Assembly (NCBI GenBank): GCA_011526275.1 | Contig: WTJP01000165.1 | Location: 1 to 10,767, forward strand | Length of the DNA stretch: 10,767 bases | Direction of reading: 5' to 3' | From: Candidatus Arcticimaribacter sp. | GTDB lineage: Bacteria > Bacteroidota > Bacteroidia > Flavobacteriales > Flavobacteriaceae | Shown: positions 6,306 to 10,767 of the stretch, piece by piece | Layout of the letters: the number at the start of each line of letters is the position of its first letter | Numbering within the stretch: the stretch's first letter is position 1 | Notes under the pieces: model-generated | What the model was told of the DNA's origin: nothing | Databases searched by the model: none | What the model saw: only the letters and a program-made list of their open reading frames with translations | Program-made: the position numbers and the translations under genes

Positions 6306-6756
6306 TGCGAATGCTGTCTAAAAGAATGGTGGAACGAATGTACCAAGTGGGAGAGCCAATAACGGTAATGGGTGGGTCCATTAAGCGATACTCGGCACTA
6401 AACCCGCAAGCCCTTCGGCTGTAAATGTCTTTTCGATCTCCGTGATTAAATTGTAGGGTGTCGGCTACTGTAATGCTATCGTTGCTGCTGACGATTACCG
6501 CATAGCGGGTATAGGCTTTCGAAAGATCCATGGGGAGACCGGTCGAGTCTCCCGTAAGAATTCGGTAGGCCTTTTCTTGATTTATTTCTTTGAATGAAAA
6601 CCCAGATACGCTCTTAAATTGACTGGGATTGTTGTGGTCATAGAAGCGAATCACGACCCTTGGGGTTCCCGGTGTCCCTTCATTGCAGATGTCGTCTTTT
6701 TCACAAGAGGCGACAAAGAAACCCAAAAAAAACAGGAACAGAAATGCTTTGTTCAT
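6271..6756 (-). CDS. DUF6452 family lipoprotein
   Basis: Starting at the ATG at 6756, this is a 161-residue protein with a textbook lipoprotein signal: MNKAFLF, a hydrophobic core, and a VASC lipobox with Cys18 as the likely lipidated residue, followed by EKDDIC. The mature part contains TPGTPRVVIRFYD and a C-terminal beta-rich stretch, in keeping with DUF6452. The frame extends further upstream to a GTG at 6852, but that extension has no signal features, places the hydrophobic signal at about residue 35, and starts on top of the predicted -7 element, so the ATG is preferred. It should be anchored to the envelope and probably works with the overlapping DUF6048 product, whose gene begins 35 bp before this stop. 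The role is unknown. Antisense spurious frames lie across its 5' part. Confidence 0.8.
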   Translation of the reverse strand: MNKAFLFLFFLGFFVASCEKDDICNEGTPGTPRVVIRFYDHNNPSQFKSVSGFSFKEINQEKAYRILTGDSTGLPMDLSKAYTRYAVIVSSNDSITVADTLQFNHGDRKDIYSRRACGFSAEYRLMDPPITVIGSPTWYIRSTILLDSIRNEDQAHLAIYH

Positions 6757-6851
6757 GGTACGGAGCTGGGAAAGGGGAGAAAAACTCATCTTCATCAAGA
6801 CGATAGCGCTTGGTTTTGTTTTTTTACTTAATATTGATTGTAAGTACTGCA

Positions 6852-6859
6852 CAAATTTA
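6852..6859 (-). promoter_or_regulatory. Predicted -7 promoter element for the DUF6452-DUF6048 pair
   Basis: On the - strand 6859-6852 reads TAAATTTG, a perfect match to the Bacteroidota TAnnTTTG element, about 95 bp upstream of the DUF6452 ATG. I find no TTG at the usual -33 spacing, so support rests on the -7 match, the position in an AT-rich gap (6822-6909), and its conflict with the upstream GTG start. The gap must also hold the promoter of the divergent racemase gene, for which only a one-mismatch CATATTTG is seen just upstream of its ATG. Confidence 0.4.
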
Positions 6860-6909
6860 GGTATTATTTAAATCATATCATATTTGATTATTTCAACTAA
6901 AACGATTCC

Positions 6910-7626
6910 ATGGAACCAGCCAATTTAAACACTATCGGCTTGATGGGGGGCATGAGCTCGGCCGCTACCGCTGCCTATTACGAGATCATTAACCAGAAAG
7001 TGAAAACGGTCAAAGGCGGACACAACATTGCCGAAATCATTATTTGCAGCGTCAATTTTGCCGTGATTGAGCAGTATATTCGAGAGGAAGCTTGGGAGGA
7101 AGCGGCGCACTACTTGGTGGAAAAAGCAGAACGCCTCGAGGCGGCAGGGGTGAGTTGTATCTTTTTAGGCACCAACACCATGCACCGTGTTCGCGAGCAA
7201 ATCAAAGCAGCGATCTCCATTCCCTTTATCGACATTTTTGAAACTGTTTCAGCCGAAATAAAAAGCCAAGGGAAATCCACCATTGGGTTGTTGGGAACCT
7301 ACCCGGTCATGTCAGACAATTTCTTTGTTCAGGCCTATCAAGACTGCGGTATTGAAGTAATGACTCCTTCCGAGGAAGAGAAAAAAGAAATCGATCGTAT
7401 TATTTTTGAAGAATTAACCCAGCATCAAATCAACGCAACGGCTAAGGCCTATTACCTTGAGGTCATCCGGAAGATGGCAGCCCAAGGGGCAGAAGGGGTA
7501 ATACTGGGTTGCACCGAGATTAAATTACTGGTTCAGCAGGAAGATATTCCTGAAGTTCCTTTGTTCGATACCCTTGAATTGCATTGCGAAAAAGCAGCGC
7601 GTATTTGTATGGGAGAGGCTCCTTAG
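6910..7626 (+). CDS. Aspartate/glutamate racemase family protein (YgeA-like amino acid racemase)
   Basis: A 238-residue PLP-independent racemase of the Asp/Glu/hydantoin racemase superfamily, the usual length. The N-terminus has TIGLMGGMSSAATAAYY (8-24), close to the IGLLGGMSW opening of E. coli YgeA. The first active-site segment is FLGTNTMHRV (85-94), where Thr88 matches the atypical catalytic Thr of YgeA rather than the Cys of classical aspartate racemases. The second is GVILGCTEIKLLV (196-208) with catalytic Cys201. IFEEL (165-169) and the VPLFDT ending are also family-typical. This Thr/Cys pair is associated in YgeA with broad L- to D-amino-acid racemisation; the substrate here is inferred. 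The product could feed peptidoglycan or D-amino-acid metabolism. The gene stands alone on + between two - strand genes, and its last 4 bp overlap the rlmD stop. Confidence 0.88.
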   Translation: MEPANLNTIGLMGGMSSAATAAYYEIINQKVKTVKGGHNIAEIIICSVNFAVIEQYIREEAWEEAAHYLVEKAERLEAAGVSCIFLGTNTMHRVREQIKAAISIPFIDIFETVSAEIKSQGKSTIGLLGTYPVMSDNFFVQAYQDCGIEVMTPSEEEKKEIDRIIFEELTQHQINATAKAYYLEVIRKMAAQGAEGVILGCTEIKLLVQQEDIPEVPLFDTLELHCEKAARICMGEAP

Positions 7627-9032
7627 CCTTGAACTTTTTCTAAAAGTACCACATTTTCTACATGGTGGGTTTGTGGGAACATATCCACCGCTTGTGTTTT
7701 CACTACGCGATAATCATTTGCCATCAAGGCTAAATCGCGGGCCTGGGTGGCACTGTTACAACTCACATAGACAATGCGCTCGGGAGAAAGGGACAAGAGT
7801 TGTTGCACGACATCTTTGTGCATACCGTCGCGCGGCGGGTCAGTAATGACCACATTGGCCTTTCCATGCCGTTCGATAAAGGCTGGTGTAAAGATGGACT
7901 TCATGTCTCCTGCTTCGAAGAAAGCGTTGTTTATACCGTTGTCTTCCGCATTGATTTTTGCAGCTTCAATGGATTCGGGAACCACATCGACCCCAACCAC
8001 TTTGGTTACCGATTTTGCAATGAATTGCGCAATGGTGCCAATCCCAGTGTACAGGTCATAGACCACATCATCGGGCTTTAGTTGGGCAAATTCGCGTGCT
8101 ATTTGATAAAGCGCATAGGCCTGTTGCGAATTGGTTTGATAAAAAGTTTTCGCCCCAATTTTGAATTGAAGACCTTCCATTTCTTCTATAATGTAATCTC
8201 TACCTGCAAAACAATGAATCTCTTGATCATAAAGGGTGTCGTTGGCTTTGTTGTTGATTACATAGAGCAAGGAAGTGATCTCAGGGAAGGTGTTCTTTAC
8301 ATGCGAAAGTAGGGGTTCTAGTTCCTCTGATGCATGATAAAACTGAATCAACACCATTACCTCACCCGTAGAGGTAGTGCGAATCATCAAGGTTCTCAAA
8401 AATCCACTTTGCTCGCGCGGGTGAAAAAAAGTCAATTCTTTTTCGATGGCATAGCGCCGAATTTCGTTGCGAATGGCGTTGGAAGGATCGGCTTGCAAGT
8501 GGCATTTTTCAATGTCCACAATTTTGTCCCACATGCCCGGTTTGTGAAAACCCAATGCATTTTTGTTGAAGCTTTCTCCCGAGTCGATTTCCTCTTGGGT
8601 CATCCAGCGGTTAGAAGAAAATGAAAACTCCATTTTGTTGCGGTAGAAATAGGGGTGCTCATTTCCGAGTATAGGGAGAGCAGTTTCTGCTTCGACTTTT
8701 CCAATACGCTTTAGGTTATTGCTCACCTCTTGTTCTTTGAATTGAAGTTGAGCCGAATATTGCATATGTTGCCATTTACAGCCTCCACATAATCCAAAAT
8801 GATCGCAAACAGGTTCTTCGCGCAAAGAAGACTTACTGTGGTAGTGTACAATATTTCCTTCAAAATAGCCTTTGCGTTTTTTGTAGGTTTGAATATCTAC
8901 CACATCTCCAGGAACCCCTCCATTGAGGAAAACGGGGACTCCCTCTTCGGTTTTGGCTACTGTTTTTCCTTTGGTGGCCGTATCGGTAATGGTGAGGCGT
9001 TCAAAGAATTTTGCTTTACGTCGATTTCCCAT
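7623..9032 (-). CDS. rlmD: 23S rRNA (uracil-1939-C5)-methyltransferase RlmD
   Basis: A 469-residue RlmD/RumA-type enzyme that makes 5-methyluridine in 23S rRNA with SAM. A TRAM RNA-binding domain covers about residues 9-65. The iron-sulfur site is visible as Cys76, Cys82 and Cys85 (VCDHFGLCGGCKWQH), with Cys177 (EKCHL) the probable fourth ligand. The methyltransferase domain has TFYQTN (296-301), motif I DLYTGIGT (326-333), DPPRDG (398-403) and the nucleophile loop YVSCNSAT with Cys425. The FPQTHHVE ending at Glu459 carries the catalytic base. All key residues are present and the length is normal. No in-frame Met lies between residue 1 and the TRAM domain, so the ATG at 9032 is the only sensible start. 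The gene converges on the racemase gene with a 4-bp overlap. Confidence 0.95.
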   Translation of the reverse strand: MGNRRKAKFFERLTITDTATKGKTVAKTEEGVPVFLNGGVPGDVVDIQTYKKRKGYFEGNIVHYHSKSSLREEPVCDHFGLCGGCKWQHMQYSAQLQFKEQEVSNNLKRIGKVEAETALPILGNEHPYFYRNKMEFSFSSNRWMTQEEIDSGESFNKNALGFHKPGMWDKIVDIEKCHLQADPSNAIRNEIRRYAIEKELTFFHPREQSGFLRTLMIRTTSTGEVMVLIQFYHASEELEPLLSHVKNTFPEITSLLYVINNKANDTLYDQEIHCFAGRDYIIEEMEGLQFKIGAKTFYQTNSQQAYALYQIAREFAQLKPDDVVYDLYTGIGTIAQFIAKSVTKVVGVDVVPESIEAAKINAEDNGINNAFFEAGDMKSIFTPAFIERHGKANVVITDPPRDGMHKDVVQQLLSLSPERIVYVSCNSATQARDLALMANDYRVVKTQAVDMFPQTHHVENVVLLEKVQG

Positions 9033-9036
9033 GCCG

Positions 9037-9044
9037 CAAAAATA
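9037..9044 (-). promoter_or_regulatory. Predicted -7 promoter element of rlmD
   Basis: On the - strand 9044-9037 reads TATTTTTG, a perfect TAnnTTTG, ending only 4 bp before the rlmD ATG (9032-9030). If this is the promoter, transcription would begin at or next to the start codon, giving a leaderless or nearly leaderless mRNA. No clear TTG lies at the -33 position, so the call is tentative. Confidence 0.35.
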
Positions 9045-9173
9045 CAGTTAAAAAAACGTTCTCCTTGGCTAGATGATGGAAGAAATCAAGGAAATATATT
9101 GTATTTTTACGTTGGATGATTTCTCTCCCTTAAGAAGGAATTGTGAATTGTACAATGTCAAAAAAACACGAGC

Positions 9174-10466
9174 ATGGCATCTACAGCAAACAAACATTCA
9201 GATTACCACTTAGCCCTAGAAAAGAAATACGGAGCACATGATTATCACCCACTTCCCGTGGTTTTAGCTAAGGGAGAAGGAGTTTATCTTTGGGACGTAG
9301 AAGGAAAAAAATATTACGATTTCCTCTCGGCCTATTCTGCCGTTAACCAGGGGCACTGTCACCCACGCATCATCGATGCGATGAAGCATCAAGCAGAAAC
9401 CTTGACCTTGACTTCTCGTGCTTTCCACAACAACAAATTGGGGGAATATATGGAGTTTACCACCAATTATTTTGGTTTTGAGAGTCTATTACCCATGAAC
9501 ACCGGTGCAGAAGGTGTCGAAACAGCCATAAAAATTACCCGTAAATGGGGACACACCGTAAAAGGAATACCTGAAGGACATGCCCAGATAGTGGTTTGCA
9601 ACAATAACTTCCACGGAAGAACAACGACCATCATTTCTTTCTCTTCCGATCCCGGATCAAAAAATCACTTTGGTCCACACACCAGTGGATTTATTCATAT
9701 TCCTTACAACGATACCGAAGCCTTGGCAGAAGTTCTCGCCAACAACCCCAACATTGCTGGTTTCTTGGTAGAGCCTATACAGGGAGAAGCAGGGGTATAT
9801 ACTCCCGATGAAGATTTTATTCGAAAAGCGAGAGCGCTGTGTAGTCAACACAATGTATTGCTGATTGCTGATGAGATTCAAACAGGAATTGGGAGAACCG
9901 GTTCTTTGTTAGCGGTTTGTGGAAACTGCAATTGCGAAGCGCATTGCGAGCGTCAACAAGACACTTATATCCGACCAGATTTATTGATTTTAGGAAAAGC
10001 CTTGAGCGGTGGAGCATTCCCCGTTTCTGCAGTCCTAGCCGATCGTGCGGTTATGGATGTAATACAACCTGGTCAACACGGGAGTACTTTTGGGGGTAAC
10101 CCACTTGGAACGACCATCGCCATGGAAGCCCTTTCGGTTATACGCGATGAAAAACTCACCCAAAATGCTCGTAGGCTAGGGAAGATTTTCCGTGAAGAAA
10201 TGAACCGCTACATTGAAGAAAGTTCCATCGTTACTTTGGTACGTGGAAAAGGCTTACTCAATGCAATTGTCATTAACGATAGCGAAGAAAGCGATACAGC
10301 TTGGAACATTTGTTTGCGTTTACGCGACAACGGGCTCTTAGCGAAACCCACCCATGGGAATATCATTCGTTTTGCTCCTCCGTTGGTGATGACAGAAGAA
10401 CAATTACGCGATTGTATCTCCATTATAACGACTACGCTAAAAGAGTTTGAAACAGTTAATGCCTAA
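9174..10466 (+). CDS. rocD: Ornithine aminotransferase (ornithine--oxo-acid transaminase)
   Basis: A 430-residue class III PLP aminotransferase that converts ornithine and a 2-oxo acid to glutamate-5-semialdehyde and an amino acid, linking arginine and proline metabolism. Family features run throughout: KKYGAHDYHPLPVVLAKGEG (18-37), the substrate-site NQGHCHP (58-64), MNTGAEGVETAIK (108-120), NNFHGRTTT (144-152), LVEPIQGEAGV (198-208), the PLP-contacting Asp233 in IADEIQTG, and LILGKALSGG with Schiff-base Lys275. QHGSTFGGNP (301-310) and LLAKPTHGNIIRFAPPL (388-404) complete the signature. An unusual insert, CGNCNCEAHC with Cys249, 252, 254 and 258, precedes the PLP lysine strand. The ATG at 9174 gives the usual short N-terminus; an earlier ATG at 9155 is out of frame. 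The gene is divergent from rlmD and has a cysteine desulfurase gene 5 bp downstream. Confidence 0.95.
   Translation: MASTANKHSDYHLALEKKYGAHDYHPLPVVLAKGEGVYLWDVEGKKYYDFLSAYSAVNQGHCHPRIIDAMKHQAETLTLTSRAFHNNKLGEYMEFTTNYFGFESLLPMNTGAEGVETAIKITRKWGHTVKGIPEGHAQIVVCNNNFHGRTTTIISFSSDPGSKNHFGPHTSGFIHIPYNDTEALAEVLANNPNIAGFLVEPIQGEAGVYTPDEDFIRKARALCSQHNVLLIADEIQTGIGRTGSLLAVCGNCNCEAHCERQQDTYIRPDLLILGKALSGGAFPVSAVLADRAVMDVIQPGQHGSTFGGNPLGTTIAMEALSVIRDEKLTQNARRLGKIFREEMNRYIEESSIVTLVRGKGLLNAIVINDSEESDTAWNICLRLRDNGLLAKPTHGNIIRFAPPLVMTEEQLRDCISIITTTLKEFETVNA
9918..9947 (+). other. Cysteine cluster (C-x2-C-x-C-x3-C) coding segment within rocD
   Basis: These codons encode rocD residues 249-258, with four cysteines in ten residues, between GRTGSLLAV and the strand leading to the PLP lysine. 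As I recall the family, most ornithine aminotransferases have a shorter cysteine-free connection of about six to eight residues here. The spacing resembles a metal or iron-sulfur ligand set, but no metal binding can be shown from sequence. Confidence 0.6.
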
Positions 10467-10471
10467 AATGT

Positions 10472-10767
10472 ATGCAGGTTTATTTTGACAATGCAGCGAC
10501 CACCCCATTACGACCAGAAGTAATCGAGGTCATGCATGGGGTTTTGAAGGAAACCTATGGGAATCCATCTTCCACACACGGTTTTGGACGTTCTGCACGC
10601 ACGCAAATAGAAACTGCAAGAAAGTCGATAGCAGCGCATTTTAAGGCCCAGCCACAGGAAATTATTTTCACTTCGGGTGGAACAGAGTCCGACAATATGT
10701 TGCTGCGTTGTGCTGTGGAAGACCTTGGGGTACAAACCATCATCAGTACCAAAATTGAACACCATGC
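10472..10767 (+). CDS. Cysteine desulfurase, NifS/IscS family (partial, C-terminus beyond window)
   Basis: The first 98 codons of a class V aminotransferase-fold PLP enzyme that removes sulfur from cysteine for Fe-S cluster or thio-cofactor synthesis. The N-terminus reads VYFDNAATTPLRPEV, and further motifs are YGNPSSTHGFGRSAR (about 29-43), EIIFTSGGTESDN (about 63-75) and STKIEHHA at the edge, where the His that stacks on PLP is expected. The PLP lysine and the active-site cysteine loop lie outside the window, so IscS-, NifS- and SufS-like subtypes cannot be fully separated; the motifs favour the NifS/IscS group. The ATG at 10472 is chosen because the ATG at 10468 gives a six-codon dead end. 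With only 5 bp after the rocD stop, the two genes are probably co-transcribed. Confidence 0.92.
   Translation, partial: MQVYFDNAATTPLRPEVIEVMHGVLKETYGNPSSTHGFGRSARTQIETARKSIAAHFKAQPQEIIFTSGGTESDNMLLRCAVEDLGVQTIISTKIEHH

Noticed and set aside
6850..6852. GTG as the start of a 193-residue DUF6452 protein
   Set aside because: It would bury the lipoprotein signal 32 residues in and overlaps the predicted -7 element; the ATG at 6756 gives a standard signal peptide.
7574..9119. Several + strand open frames opposite rlmD
   Set aside because: They are antisense to a full set of RlmD motifs and carry no coherent protein features.
9147..9156. Ten-base palindrome ATTGTACAAT upstream of rocD
   Set aside because: It could be an operator, but symmetry does not extend beyond ten AT-rich bases and I see no second copy in the window.
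9155..9241. Out-of-frame ATG at 9155 opening a 28-codon frame overlapping the rocD start
   Set aside because: It could act as a short upstream frame, but there is no ribosome-binding support and no recognisable leader peptide; chance is the simpler explanation.
10468..10489. ATG at 10468 as the desulfurase start
   Set aside because: It ends in a stop after six codons; the ATG at 10472 opens the conserved NifS/IscS N-terminus.

Overview
The window looks like a chromosomal housekeeping stretch from a member of Bacteroidota, most likely Flavobacteriales. The signs are a DUF5916 outer-membrane protein, a DUF2807 'head GIN' lipoprotein, the DUF6452/DUF6048 pair, export signals ending in Ala-Gln or Ser-Gln, starts with little or no Shine-Dalgarno sequence, and upstream matches to the Bacteroidota -7 element TAnnTTTG. 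The genus cannot be read from the sequence. I see no rRNA, tRNA, CRISPR array, insertion sequence or phage gene.

Layout. Positions 1-935 (-) hold the N-terminal 311 codons of a secreted DUF5916 protein that runs off the left edge. Positions 1020-2491 (+) are a two-gene unit: a TrhA/hemolysin III (PAQR) membrane protein and a membrane-anchored alpha/beta hydrolase 2 bp behind it. Positions 2481-3237 (-) are a DUF2807 lipoprotein gene split by one base at a run of ten T on its coding strand; shortening the run by one restores a 251-residue protein. Positions 3238-3486 are a gene-free spacer with an intrinsic terminator and three degenerate 21-bp direct repeats. Positions 3487-4152 (-) encode a ZIP metal transporter, divergent from 4224-5611 (+), which carries an RlmL-type THUMP methyltransferase and a small two-helix membrane protein overlapping it by ATGA. 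Positions 5598-6756 (-) are the overlapping DUF6452-DUF6048 envelope pair. Positions 6910-7626 (+) encode an aspartate/glutamate racemase. Positions 7623-9032 (-) encode RlmD. Positions 9174-10466 (+) encode ornithine aminotransferase, followed after 5 bp by the start of a NifS/IscS-type cysteine desulfurase cut by the right edge.

Function. Two separate 23S rRNA methyltransferases (RlmL-like for a guanine, RlmD for a uracil) lie about 2.2 kb apart. Two PLP enzymes, RocD and the desulfurase, look co-transcribed. The racemase adds amino-acid metabolism. The remaining genes concern the envelope: exported or lipid-anchored proteins, a PAQR protein with its hydrolase partner, and metal uptake. All three convergent gene pairs overlap at their stop codons (11, 14 and 4 bp), so the region is tightly packed.

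I found no clearly new multi-gene system. The observations most worth a second look are the homopolymer frameshift in the DUF2807 lipoprotein, the triple 21-bp repeat at the 3' end of the ZIP gene, the cysteine cluster inserted in ornithine aminotransferase, the altered metal-site residues of the ZIP protein, the racemase gene lodged between rlmD and DUF6452, and a possible leaderless start for rlmD.
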